A stretch of 64,000 bases of DNA, from NCBI GenBank assembly GCA_034428455.1, contig DAOUHZ010000088.1, positions 36,706-100,705 of the forward strand, given 5' to 3'. The stretch is from Bin87 sp034428455 (GTDB lineage Bacteria > Chloroflexota > Dehalococcoidia > Lucifugimonadales > UBA3495). The translations under genes and the position numbers were made by a program. Under the pieces are notes generated by a model. It saw only the letters and a program-made list of their open reading frames with translations, searched no databases and was not told the origin of the DNA. Below, piece by piece: positions 17,671 to 25,630 of the stretch; position 1 is the stretch's first letter; every line of letters begins with the position of its first letter.

Positions 17671-17700
17671 GTCATTGCGAGCGCAGCGTGGCAATCCCGT
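17671..17700. repeat. Half-copy of dispersed palindromic repeat (family R1)
   Basis: Begins GTCATTGCGAGCGCAGCG and continues to GGCAATCCCGT. It matches one arm of the R1 inverted repeats found at 20.7, 30.1, 35.4, 45.7 and 60.5 kb. The other arm is not present. Confidence 0.7.
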
Positions 17701-17747
17701 CCCTCCCGCCGCCGTCCCTCCCGCCGGAGGAAGCCAGCCGCATCTGC

Positions 17748-18065
17748 ATGAAGGAGTGCCGCGCCATGTGCTGCCGCGGCCCCATCATCCTGCGGCTGGA
17801 TCCGGACGAGGTTGCGGATTTCTATCGCGCGGCGGCCGGCCTGGGCACAGAGGTCAGGGTCAGCCGCGCACCCGACGGTGGCGGCAACGTGCTTTTCCTG
17901 GATCAGCCGGGGGAGCATTGCCCCATGCTCGAGTCGGCGACCTCGGCCTGCCGCATCTACGACCGACGCCCGCGCGTCTGCCGGGAGTTCCCGCGCAAGC
18001 GCGAGCCGGGGTGCGCAATCTCCGAGTGGATCACGCCGGAACCGGAGCCCGGCCAAACACCGTAG
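17748..18065 (+). CDS. YkgJ family cysteine cluster protein
   Basis: A 105-residue protein with the YkgJ pattern: ECRAMCCRGP at the N-terminus, then GEHCPML, TSACRIYDRRPRVCREFP and PGCAISEW. The Cys residues probably bind Zn or an Fe-S cluster. The ATG at 17748 is the first usable start; it immediately follows a dispersed repeat half-element, which may have moved close to the gene. Role unknown. Confidence 0.75.
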   Translation: MKECRAMCCRGPIILRLDPDEVADFYRAAAGLGTEVRVSRAPDGGGNVLFLDQPGEHCPMLESATSACRIYDRRPRVCREFPRKREPGCAISEWITPEPEPGQTP

Positions 18066-18088
18066 CCGCCCGGCGCTGACGATGGCCG

Positions 18089-18274
18089 TTAGTTCCGCTC
18101 TTCAGGCGCCGGCAGCCCATCCTCTTCAAGCACGGCTACGTATGCTTCCATCGCCTCTTTGATGTTGGCGATTGCGGCTTCCCTGGTTTCTCCTTGGCTG
18201 ATGCAGCCGGGCAGGCTGGGGCATTCCACGACCCAGTAGCCGTCTTCGCCAGGGTACAGCAACACTTGGCGCAT
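18089..18274 (-). CDS. HicB-like (UPF0150) protein
   Basis: A 61-residue protein: EDGYWVVECPSLPGCISQGETREAAIANIKEAMEAYVAVLEEDG, the partly degraded RNase-H-like fold of HicB antitoxins. GGAGG lies 8 bases before ATG 18274. No HicA toxin gene flanks it and no DNA-binding C-terminal domain is present. It may be an orphan antitoxin or a stand-alone UPF0150 protein. It follows the PIN toxin gene by 14 bases on the same strand. Confidence 0.8.
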   Translation of the reverse strand: MRQVLLYPGEDGYWVVECPSLPGCISQGETREAAIANIKEAMEAYVAVLEEDGLPAPEERN

Positions 18275-18288
18275 TGCTTTTCCTCCGT

Positions 18289-18729
18289 TCACGCGGTGCG
18301 GGTTTCCGCAAAAGGGTTCCTGATGGTCAATCCCTCTATGCGCTGTCCGTCCTGCATGTCCTCGCTGTAGAGGGTGGTGCAGCCGGCTTCCAGGGCCGCG
18401 GCCACCATGAGCGAATCGTAGAAGCCGAACCCGTAGCGCACTTGAATCCGCAGGCCGCGGCGGTAGAGATCAGGCGTTGGGTCTATTCGGTTGATTTCCC
18501 AGAAGGGGAGCAAAATGTCTTCGAGAAATTGGCTCAAACGCTCGGAGTTCGCGCCAGACTTCCTGATGATCGCGTTCAGTGTTTCCTGGACCACTTGATA
18601 GCTGATGCAACCGGTTTGGTTGTCCAGGTTTTCTCGAACCAGATCATCGGCTCGCAAATACTTGTCCTGTTCCGAGCGCTCAAACAGGTACACAAAAATA
18701 TTGGAGTCCAGAAAATTCTCAGCGGGCAT
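18289..18729 (-). CDS. PIN-domain toxin (VapC-like)
   Basis: A 146-residue PIN nuclease. Acidic active-site residues are visible in FLDSNIFVYLFE (first Asp), QVVQETLNAI (Glu), FGFYDSLMVAAAL (Asp) and LYSEDMQDG (Glu/Asp). Such proteins cleave tRNA, rRNA or mRNA when freed from their antitoxin. The start overlaps the 3' end of the upstream antitoxin-like gene by 11 bases, as in many VapBC operons. Confidence 0.88.
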   Translation of the reverse strand: MPAENFLDSNIFVYLFERSEQDKYLRADDLVRENLDNQTGCISYQVVQETLNAIIRKSGANSERLSQFLEDILLPFWEINRIDPTPDLYRRGLRIQVRYGFGFYDSLMVAAALEAGCTTLYSEDMQDGQRIEGLTIRNPFAETRTA

Positions 18730-18988
18730 TCATCTCGTCTCGCGTTGGTTTGGGGCCGCTGGTGTCTATGTACTTGCGTAGCTCTTGAATTGTGGCCATC
18801 GCCCGCTCCACCTGTGCTTTGTGCAGCGCCGGGGTGTCCGCGATGGCCTGCTCTGCCGCTTCTTCGCCGCCCAGGTAGTCCACCATCCATTGGTGGAACA
18901 GCTCGTTCAACCCCGTCTTTTCTTCCAGCGCCCGGCACCGCACGGCGTCCACCAGGCGACGATCTGCGTACAGGTTTACCTTCTCCAT
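18719..18988 (-). CDS. Antitoxin-like partner of PIN toxin
   Basis: An 89-residue protein. The first 40 residues (VNLYADRRLVDAVRCRALEEKTGLNELFHQWMVDYL) look like a ribbon-helix-helix DNA-binding domain, and the charged C-terminus (QELRKYIDTSGPKPTRDEMNAR) would bind the toxin. A very long open frame continues upstream, but it is a shadow of other genes; ATG 18988 with a G-rich site upstream is taken as the start. Upstream partner and probable repressor of the PIN gene. Confidence 0.75.
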   Translation of the reverse strand: MEKVNLYADRRLVDAVRCRALEEKTGLNELFHQWMVDYLGGEEAAEQAIADTPALHKAQVERAMATIQELRKYIDTSGPKPTRDEMNAR

Positions 18989-19162
18989 GCCATCCCCCGT
19001 AAGCCATGACTCCGATTGCTCCATTATACAGAGCGCGTCGCTCCCGGTTTGCGCCCGGCTGCAATCTGGAACTGCCCCGCCTTTTCCAGTATCATTGCAA
19101 AAACGTGCCAAACTGCACCCGCATTCTCCTGAAACATGCCCCCTGACCCGCGGAGGATCGTT

Positions 19163-20710
19163 GTGAAGTACGACTACATCGTCATCGGCGCCGGCTCGGC
19201 CGGTTCCATCATGGCCACCCGATTGAGCGAGGACCCCAACACCTCGGTGCTGCTCCTCGAAGCCGGCCCCGACTATCCCAACTTCGAGCACCTGCCCGAC
19301 GAGGTGAAGTTCGGCTACGCCACCGCCACCGACGTGATGACCAGCGACCACAACTGGCAGTTCACCGGATACGGTACCGCTGAAAACCCCGAAATCATGG
19401 TGCCACGCGGCAAGGTCACCGGCGGTTCCAGCGCCATCAACGGCCAGATGTTCCTGCGCGGCGTCCCCGAGGACTACGACGGCTGGGCCGCCATGGGCAA
19501 CGACCAGTGGAGCTTCCAGAACCTGCTGGGGTGCTTCCGGCGTCTGGAAACCGACACCGACTTCTCGGACGACTTCCACGGCAACGACGGCCCCATCGTG
19601 GCCCGTCGCTTCAAGCGCGAGGAATGGCTCCCGGCGCAAAACGCCTTCTACAACGCCGCCCGCGCCTACGGTTTCCCGCATACCGACGACCACAACAGCC
19701 CGGACTCCACGGGCATCGGACCCACGCCGTTCAACAACCCCAACGGCATCCGCTGGAGCACCGCCCTGGGCTACCTCGAACTGGCGCGCCACCGGTTGAA
19801 CTTCACCCTTCGTCCCAACTGTACCGTGCACCGCGTCCTGTTTGACGGCAACAAGGCCACCGGCGTGGTGGTGGAGAGTGGCGGCGAGGTGTTCACCGTT
19901 GAAGCTGACCAGATCATCCTCAGCGGCGGCGCCATCGCCTCTCCACAGTTGCTCATGCTCTCTGGCGTCGGCCCCGCCGAGCACCTGCGCAGCCTGGGCA
20001 TCCCTGTGGTGCACGACAGCCCCGGCGTCGGCCAGAACCTGCGCGACCATCCCATCGTGCCCGTGACCTGGCGCACCAGGCAGGAATTCGATCTGGACGG
20101 TTTCGCGCCCCGGATGCAAACGTGCCTGAAGTACACTGCGGATGGGTCCGATCTGCGCAACGACATGATCATGATCTTCTCGTCCTTCGCCACCGAGCAG
20201 GTGATCCGGGGCGGGAGCCGCATGGAGCCGCTGGGCATCCGCGCCTCCGTGTCCATCTACCTGGCCGTCGGCGCCGGCGAGCTGAAACTGAACTCCACCA
20301 ATCCTCATGACCAGCCCTATTTGGACTACAACTACTTGCAGGAGGAGTTCGACCGCCAGCGTCTGCGGGACGGCGTGCGCATCGCCGTGGAACTTGGCAA
20401 CCACAGCGACTTCGCCAACATCATCCAGGAGCGCACCGAACCCCTGGACTCCGACCTGGAATCCGATGAGGCGCTGGACCACTGGCTGCGCAGCAACGTC
20501 TCCACGGCCCAGCACATCTCCTGCACTTGCAAGATGGGTCCGGCCTCCGATCCCATGGCGGTGGTTGACCAGTACGGCAAGGTCCACGGGCTGGAGAACA
20601 TACGCGTGGTCGACGCTTCGATCATGCCTGATTGCATCCGCGCCAACACCAACGTAACCACCATGATGATCGGCGAGCGCGTGTCCGAACTCATGCGGCA
20701 AGGGAACTAA
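19163..20710 (+). CDS. GMC-family FAD oxidoreductase
   Basis: A 515-residue flavoenzyme of the glucose-methanol-choline family, oxidising an alcohol or sugar-like substrate. The dinucleotide-binding GAGSAGSIMATRLSE is at the N-terminus, followed by LLEAGP, the GMC signature PRGKVTGGSSAINGQMFLRG, SGGAIASPQLLMLSGVGP, and the active-site His in AQHISCTCKMGP. The start is GTG 19163, with GGAGG 6 bases upstream; the ATG at 19136 has none. There is no signal peptide. First gene of a rightward run with DUF1800, NHL and DUF1501 genes. Confidence 0.9.
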   Translation: MKYDYIVIGAGSAGSIMATRLSEDPNTSVLLLEAGPDYPNFEHLPDEVKFGYATATDVMTSDHNWQFTGYGTAENPEIMVPRGKVTGGSSAINGQMFLRGVPEDYDGWAAMGNDQWSFQNLLGCFRRLETDTDFSDDFHGNDGPIVARRFKREEWLPAQNAFYNAARAYGFPHTDDHNSPDSTGIGPTPFNNPNGIRWSTALGYLELARHRLNFTLRPNCTVHRVLFDGNKATGVVVESGGEVFTVEADQIILSGGAIASPQLLMLSGVGPAEHLRSLGIPVVHDSPGVGQNLRDHPIVPVTWRTRQEFDLDGFAPRMQTCLKYTADGSDLRNDMIMIFSSFATEQVIRGGSRMEPLGIRASVSIYLAVGAGELKLNSTNPHDQPYLDYNYLQEEFDRQRLRDGVRIAVELGNHSDFANIIQERTEPLDSDLESDEALDHWLRSNVSTAQHISCTCKMGPASDPMAVVDQYGKVHGLENIRVVDASIMPDCIRANTNVTTMMIGERVSELMRQGN

Positions 20711-20720
20711 CACGAGCGAT

Positions 20721-20828
20721 GTCATTGCGAGGAGCGTAGCGACGAGGCAATCCGGTTCCGATACGTATCGGCCGTCCCCGGCAGACAATGCCGTTCCAAC
20801 GAGATTGCCGCGCTCCGCTCGCAATGAC
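20721..20828. repeat. R1 palindromic repeat, full copy
   Basis: Left arm starts GTCATTGCGAGGAGCG and right arm ends CGCTCGCAATGAC, with a 50-base centre. The arms are imperfectly complementary and could form a long hairpin in RNA. It lies between the GMC and DUF1800 genes, so it may act as a processing or attenuation site. Confidence 0.75.
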
Positions 20829-20842
20829 GGGAGGTAAGAGTT

Positions 20843-22258
20843 ATGGCAAACCGCGATGTAGAACTCATTGGCCACCTGATGCGTCGGGCCGGCTTCGGCG
20901 CAACCCGCGAGCAGTTGGCGGCCTACGCCGCCCAAGGCTACGAAGCCACGGTGGACCGGCTCCTTGACCACAGCGACGAGCGCCGCATGGGCGACGACCT
21001 GATCCGCCGGTTCCATCCGGAGCTGTCCGGCATGATGGGCACCCTGGGCTCCGGCGAGAACTGGCTGTACCGCATGGCCAGCACGTCCACGCCCCTGCGG
21101 GAAAAGGTTGCCCTGTTCTGGCACGGCATCTTCGCCACCGGCTACCCGAAAGTCATCCACGGCAAGGCCCTGTCCGACCAGGTCCGCATGTTCCGGTACC
21201 GGGGAATGGGCAGTTTCCGCGACCTGCTGGTGGAGCTCTCCCGGGATCCGGCCATGATCATCTGGCTGGACAACCAGGACAACCACAAGGACGCCATCAA
21301 CGAGAACTACGGCCGGGAGTTGCTGGAACTCTTTTCCATGGGCGTCGGCAACTACTCCGAGCAGGACGTCCAGGAGTGCGCCCGCGCCTTCACCGGCTGG
21401 ACGCTCGGCAACCGCGAATACATGGAACTGCGCTCCATGCGCGACTCCGACTGGCCCTACGGCCGCATCTCCTGGCACTTCGAGTTCCAGGAGGAGGACC
21501 ATGACTTCGGTGAGAAGGAGTTCCTGGGCCAGCGCGGCCAGTTCAACGGTGAGGACATCGTCGACATCATCTGCCAGCAGGAAGCCACCGCCCGGTTCAT
21601 CTCCCGGCACATGTACAGCTTCTTCGTGGCGGACGAGCCGCCGGTGCCCGAGTGGCCCTACACCGAGCCCCAGGACCCGGCGGCAATTGACCTGCTGGTC
21701 CAGGCTTACTTCGACAGCGGCTACAACATCGCCGCCATGCTCCGTGCCCTGTTCAACGCCGACTTCTTCCAGGACGAAGCCGTCTGGTACCGCAAGGTGA
21801 AGAGCCCCGTCGAGCTGGTGGCCGGCGTCCTACGCCTGACCGGCGAGTTCGACCGCCCCCGAAAGGAAATCCTCGAGCGCTATCAGCAATCGGTGTTTAT
21901 GGGACAGTTCCTCAACAACCCGCCCAGCGTCGAGGGCTGGCACCAGGGCATCGACTGGATCGACACCGGCTCGCTGGTGGAGCGCATCAACTTCGCCTCC
22001 CAGCAACTGGGCGACACCGGCAAGCCCGGCGTCAGCGCCATGGTTGAGCGCATCGCCGATACACCCTCGGCGGTCTCGCCGGAACTGCTCGTCGACGCCT
22101 GCCTCGATCAGGTGGGCGCGATCCAGGTGTCCGAGGATACCCGCCGGGAGTTGGTCGACTTCGCCTCCGTGGTGGGTGCGCCCGACGACGCTGACCGCGG
22201 CCGCATCGCCGAAGTGCTCCAGATGGTGGCGTCAACCCACGAGTTCCAGCGCGCGTAA
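20843..22258 (+). CDS. DUF1800 family protein
   Basis: A 471-residue protein with clear DUF1800 hallmarks: HLMRRAGFGATREQL, LFWHGIFATGY, INENYGRELLELFSMGVGNYSEQDVQECARAFTGWTL, HDFGEKEFLG and FISRHMYSFFV. GGGAGG precedes the ATG. No export signal is visible. DUF1800 and DUF1501 genes are usually neighbours in Planctomycetes, Chloroflexota and Proteobacteria, as here. The biochemical role is not established. The protein seems complete. Confidence 0.9.
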   Translation: MANRDVELIGHLMRRAGFGATREQLAAYAAQGYEATVDRLLDHSDERRMGDDLIRRFHPELSGMMGTLGSGENWLYRMASTSTPLREKVALFWHGIFATGYPKVIHGKALSDQVRMFRYRGMGSFRDLLVELSRDPAMIIWLDNQDNHKDAINENYGRELLELFSMGVGNYSEQDVQECARAFTGWTLGNREYMELRSMRDSDWPYGRISWHFEFQEEDHDFGEKEFLGQRGQFNGEDIVDIICQQEATARFISRHMYSFFVADEPPVPEWPYTEPQDPAAIDLLVQAYFDSGYNIAAMLRALFNADFFQDEAVWYRKVKSPVELVAGVLRLTGEFDRPRKEILERYQQSVFMGQFLNNPPSVEGWHQGIDWIDTGSLVERINFASQQLGDTGKPGVSAMVERIADTPSAVSPELLVDACLDQVGAIQVSEDTRRELVDFASVVGAPDDADRGRIAEVLQMVASTHEFQRA

Positions 22259-22260
22259 GG

Positions 22261-22377
22261 ATTGTCAGAAGCAGGATTTTCAGGATTATGGGATTTACAG
22301 GATTGGAGCCATCCTTTGGTGAAGAGCTCCCAATCGTGATAATCCTCCAATCCTGCAAATCCTGATTCAGACGATTT
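22261..22377. repeat. R2 inverted repeat (GTCAGAAGCAGGATTT type)
   Basis: Starts ATTGTCAGAAGCAGGATT and ends TCCTGATTCAGACGATTT; the arms are rich in alternating CAGGAT/ATCCTG units. Related copies lie at 50.7 and 55.9 kb. Located between the DUF1800 and NHL genes, directly after the stop. Confidence 0.75.
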
Positions 22378-22394
22378 CCAAGGATGTGCAAACC

Positions 22395-23432
22395 ATGACT
22401 TCAGTCCAAGACATACCGGAGATAAAGCTCCTCGAATACCGCATGACCCTAGGCATGACGACCATGGAGGGCCGGGGCTTCTACAGCCCCACCGATGTCG
22501 CCATCGCCGACGACGGGCGGATGTATGTCGCCAACCGCTCGCTGGAAAACGTCACCCGCGGCGTCCGCGTCACCATGTGCGACATCGACAGCGAGTACTA
22601 CGGCACCTTCGCCGCCTATGGTCAGTCGCCCGGCCAGTTCGTCTGGCCCTCCGCCTGCACCCTGGACAGCCAGGGTCGGGTCTACGTCAGCGACGAGGCC
22701 ACGCACCGCATCTCGGTATTCGACCGGGAAGGCGCGCTGCTGTCCGTCTGGGGCGAACGCGGCTCGGACGAAGGCCAGCTGGACACCCCGTCGGGCCTCG
22801 CCTTCGACGCCGACGACAACCTCTACGTCGCCGACACCTACAACCACCGGGTGCAGAAGTTCACCGCCGATGGCCATTTCCTGCTCGCCTTTGGCGGAGA
22901 GGGCGACGGACCCGCCCAACTGAACCTCCCCTGGGGCCTCACCGTCGGCGCGGACGGCGACGTGTACGTGGCCGACTGGGGCAACGACCGTGTCCAGAAA
23001 TTCTCATCCGACGGCGAGCATCGGGCATCCTTCGGCGCTTCCGGCCGAGGCGACGGCCAGTTCCACCGGCCCTCGGGCGTCGCCGTCGACCCCGCCGGCA
23101 ACATCTACGTAGCCGACTGGGGCAACGAGCGGGTGCAGGTACTGGACTCCGCCGGCGGTTTCGTCCAGAAGCTGCGCGGCGAGGCCACCCTGTCCGCCTG
23201 GGCCGCCAACTTCCTGGCCGTTAACGTGGAGGAGGGCGACGCCCGCTCCCGGGCCAACCTGGAACCCGAGATCGACTACTTCGTGGACGAACCCCACGAG
23301 GAGTCATCCCACATCGAAAAGTATTTCTGGTCCCCGGTGTCGGTCAAACTCGACCGCGACGGGAACCTGTACGTAACTGAGAGCAACCGGCACCGCATCC
23401 AGGTATATCAGCCCGCCCGCGCCGCCAATTAA
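22395..23432 (+). CDS. NHL-repeat beta-propeller protein
   Basis: A 345-residue protein made of about six NHL repeats. Repeating units read G.GQ...P.G.A.D..GN.YVAD..N.RVQ.F, for example GQLDTPSGLAFDADDNLYVADTYNHRVQKF and GQFHRPSGVAVDPAGNIYVADWGNERVQ. An insertion of about 45 residues (AWAANFLAVNVEEGDARSRANLEPE) precedes the last blade. The start at 22395 is chosen over 22386 for ribosome-binding site spacing. No signal peptide. It probably binds protein or ligand for the surrounding DUF1800/DUF1501/GMC set. Confidence 0.9.
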   Translation: MTSVQDIPEIKLLEYRMTLGMTTMEGRGFYSPTDVAIADDGRMYVANRSLENVTRGVRVTMCDIDSEYYGTFAAYGQSPGQFVWPSACTLDSQGRVYVSDEATHRISVFDREGALLSVWGERGSDEGQLDTPSGLAFDADDNLYVADTYNHRVQKFTADGHFLLAFGGEGDGPAQLNLPWGLTVGADGDVYVADWGNDRVQKFSSDGEHRASFGASGRGDGQFHRPSGVAVDPAGNIYVADWGNERVQVLDSAGGFVQKLRGEATLSAWAANFLAVNVEEGDARSRANLEPEIDYFVDEPHEESSHIEKYFWSPVSVKLDRDGNLYVTESNRHRIQVYQPARAAN

Positions 23433-23471
23433 CGCGGCCGACAAGCTGGACCGACTTGGGAGCTTAACGCG

Positions 23472-23732
23472 ATGCCGTACCTTATCGGATTGGCCGTTGT
23501 CATTGCCCTGGCGGTGGCGCTCTGGCTGCGGTTCGGCCAGAGAAACACCAACCGTGCCACGGGCGGCGACCTGACAGAGCTGCGACAGGCAGAGAACAAG
23601 GTCAAGGTATCCGATCCAATCCTGCGCCGGGACATAGACGTTCTGGAGCGGTTTGAGTCTGATCTGTTGCAGGATGCGATTGAGCTGCGACGCGCCCAGA
23701 TACTGCGGGGCGACCACCCCGACAGCCGCTAA
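23472..23732 (+). CDS. Small single-pass membrane protein
   Basis: An 86-residue protein with one N-terminal membrane helix (LIGLAVVIALAVALWL) and a charged helical cytoplasmic or periplasmic tail (LRQAENKVKVSDPILRRDIDVLERFESDLLQDAIELRRAQIL). It lies between the NHL and DUF1501 genes on the same strand, 39 bases behind the former. No family recognised. Context suggests it belongs to the same transcription unit. Confidence 0.65.
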   Translation: MPYLIGLAVVIALAVALWLRFGQRNTNRATGGDLTELRQAENKVKVSDPILRRDIDVLERFESDLLQDAIELRRAQILRGDHPDSR

Positions 23733-23823
23733 CTCTATTCGGCCAGGATAAAAGATATTTCCGCCATTAGCCGCGCGCAGCAATTGAGCCGGCCCCGACG
23801 AACCCCAACAGGAGGATAGCCCG

Positions 23824-24951
23824 ATGACTTCCACCAAGAAGGAACGCAACGTAGTGGTGATCGAACTCCAGGGTGGCAACGACGCCCTGAACACCGTCAT
23901 TCCCTACAACAACCCCCTCTACTACGACTTCCGCAGCAATGTTGGCATCCCCGAGGGCGACGTGCTGCACCTGGACGGCGAGGTCGGCTTCAACCCCAGC
24001 CTGGCCCCCATGAAGCACCTCTGGGACCAGGGGAAGGTCGGCATCATCAACGGCATCGGCTACCCCAACCCCAACCGCTCCCCCTTCCGCTCCCGCGACG
24101 TGTGGTACACCGCCGAGTCCGAGAAGATCGGCGCTGAGGGCTGGCTGGGCGCGGCCATCCGCGATCTGGACGCCAGGGGCGAAAACGTCCTCACCGGCGT
24201 GAACTTCGGCCGCGGCCTTCCCCGCGCCATGGTGTGCAAGGGCGTGCCCGTGGCGTCGGTGGCCAACCTGGAGACCTACGGCCTGATGCCCGACATCCAG
24301 GATGAGAAGTCCCGCCAGTACGCGCTGGAAGCCTTCAGCCGCATCTACGGTCCCACCGAGAGCAAGGACATCGTCGCCCAGGTGCTGTCCGAGACCGGTT
24401 CCAACGCCCTCAAGGGCGCCGACCGGCTGCGCAGCGCGCCCGACCTGTACTCGTCCACCGTCGAATACGCCGACACGCCCATCAGCCAGTCGCTGCGGAA
24501 CATGGCGCAGGTGATGTCCGCCGACCTGGGCACCCGCATCTACTACACGATGCACGGCAGCTTCGACACCCACAGCAACGAGCTTCCCGCGCACCACAAG
24601 CTCTGGACTGACGTCTCCACCGGCATCGCCGACTTCACCAGCGACCTGGACGAGCACGGGATGCTGGACGACACGCTGATCCTGGTGTTCTCCGAGTTCG
24701 GCCGGCGCATCAAGGACAACGGCACCGGCACCGACCACGGCTCCGGCGGCGTGGCCTTCGTCATCGGCGGCTCGGTCAACGGCGGCCTGTACGCCGAGTA
24801 CCCGTCCCTGCGCCCCGAGGACCACTCCGAAGGCGACCTCCATTTCACCAACGACTTCCGCTCCACCTACGCCACCATCCTCAACCGCTGGCTGGAGCTG
24901 GACCCCATCCCCATCGTCCACGGCGACTACGAGCAGTTCGCCTTCCTGTAG
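23824..24951 (+). CDS. DUF1501 family protein
   Basis: A 375-residue member of the sulfatase-like DUF1501 family. Recognisable parts are VVIELQGGNDALNTVIPY, HGSFDTHSNE, LVFSEFGRRIKDNGTGTDHGSGG and the C-terminal ILNRWLELDP. Many DUF1501 proteins carry a twin-arginine signal; this one starts directly with the domain (MTSTKKERNVVVIEL), so it should stay in the cytoplasm unless carried by a partner. AGGAGG precedes the ATG. Its last 39 bases recur 459 bases downstream. Confidence 0.9.
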   Translation: MTSTKKERNVVVIELQGGNDALNTVIPYNNPLYYDFRSNVGIPEGDVLHLDGEVGFNPSLAPMKHLWDQGKVGIINGIGYPNPNRSPFRSRDVWYTAESEKIGAEGWLGAAIRDLDARGENVLTGVNFGRGLPRAMVCKGVPVASVANLETYGLMPDIQDEKSRQYALEAFSRIYGPTESKDIVAQVLSETGSNALKGADRLRSAPDLYSSTVEYADTPISQSLRNMAQVMSADLGTRIYYTMHGSFDTHSNELPAHHKLWTDVSTGIADFTSDLDEHGMLDDTLILVFSEFGRRIKDNGTGTDHGSGGVAFVIGGSVNGGLYAEYPSLRPEDHSEGDLHFTNDFRSTYATILNRWLELDPIPIVHGDYEQFAFL

Positions 24952-25055
24952 GCGACACCGGCCGACTGAGACAGCGGGGCGAACCCATCGGCGTCGGGTC
25001 CGCCCCGCTGTACTGCCTGAGCGGTTCAAATTCATTAGGTGTCAAAGGAGACGAT

Positions 25056-25346
25056 ATGACGAGCCTAGAGGAACGGGTAAGCCGTCTGGAGGGGGGTGCT
25101 CAACACCTGGCTACCAAAGCTGACGTTGCCGATGTTAAAGGCGAAATCGCCGCCACCAAGGCTGACATTGCCGAGGTCAAAGGTGAAATCGCCGCCACCA
25201 AAGCCGAGCTGAAAGGAGAGATCGCCGCCACTAAAGCCGAGCTGAAAGGAGAGATCGCCGCGTTGCGCAGTTGGGTTGCCGGTGGGCTTGCCGTCTTGGG
25301 CATCGTCCTGGTGGCTCTCAATGTGGCCTTGCGATTCTGGGTATAA
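25056..25346 (+). CDS. Coiled-coil protein with repeated KGEIAATKA units and C-terminal membrane helix
   Basis: A 96-residue protein. The middle consists of near-identical 11-12 residue units (VKGEIAATKADIAE, VKGEIAATKAELKGEIAATKAELKGEIAALR) forming a long coiled coil. A C-terminal membrane anchor (VAGGLAVLGIVLVALNVALRFW) follows. The DNA repeats are also nearly identical, so the length may vary by slippage. It resembles DUF1640/CCDC90-type small proteins. GGAGA lies 5 bases before the ATG. It is positioned between the DUF1501 gene and a duplicate of that gene's 3' end. Confidence 0.7.
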   Translation: MTSLEERVSRLEGGAQHLATKADVADVKGEIAATKADIAEVKGEIAATKAELKGEIAATKAELKGEIAALRSWVAGGLAVLGIVLVALNVALRFWV

Positions 25347-25377
25347 TCCGCATCGGTGTGGTCGGCCGTCACACGCT

Positions 25378-25416
25378 CACGGAGACTACGAGCGGTTCGC
25401 CTTCCTGTAGGCGGCA
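25378..25416 (+). pseudogene. Duplicated 3' end of DUF1501 gene
   Basis: These 39 bases match 24919-24957 with only three differences. They encode GDYERFAFL followed by a stop and the first bases beyond it. No upstream DUF1501 sequence is attached. It is either the last trace of a second DUF1501 gene or a tail duplication created when the intervening coiled-coil gene arrived. Confidence 0.75.
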
Positions 25417-25498
25417 AAAAAACGAAACGGCCATCCGATCCGCTCGCGCGGTTTGAGCACTTCGCCATCAACGGTCGGATGGTCGGACGTGATATGAG

Positions 25499-25521
25499 CG
25501 CTAACGCATACCGCGTTAGCG
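25499..25521. repeat. Perfect hairpin upstream of 25.6-kb gene
   Basis: CGCTAACGC and GCGTTAGCG flank a 5-base loop. It lies 110 bases before the next gene. It could be an operator or an RNA hairpin; no T-run follows, so it is not a standard terminator. Confidence 0.5.
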
Positions 25522-25630
25522 TAACATCTGCTATCTTTCTCGGGTCGCCGGCCCTAATGGTGCTCTAACCTGTGGGTCAAGCCGCCTGAAGCACGATTCA
25601 CGAAATCTTTACGATAAGTTGGTGTGTCAA

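Noticed and set aside
18719..21610. 963-codon open frame on the minus strand
   Set aside because: It is antisense to the GMC and DUF1800 genes, which have clear motifs. Only its last 89 codons, with their own start, form a credible antitoxin-like gene.
23767..25035. 422-codon minus-strand frame opposite the DUF1501 gene
   Set aside because: Val/Gly/Ala-rich shadow of a convincingly coding plus strand; no domain seen.
25100..25270. Repeated KGEIAATKA DNA units considered as a CRISPR-like or regulatory tandem repeat
   Set aside because: Units are contiguous, in frame and encode a regular coiled coil; there are no unique spacers.
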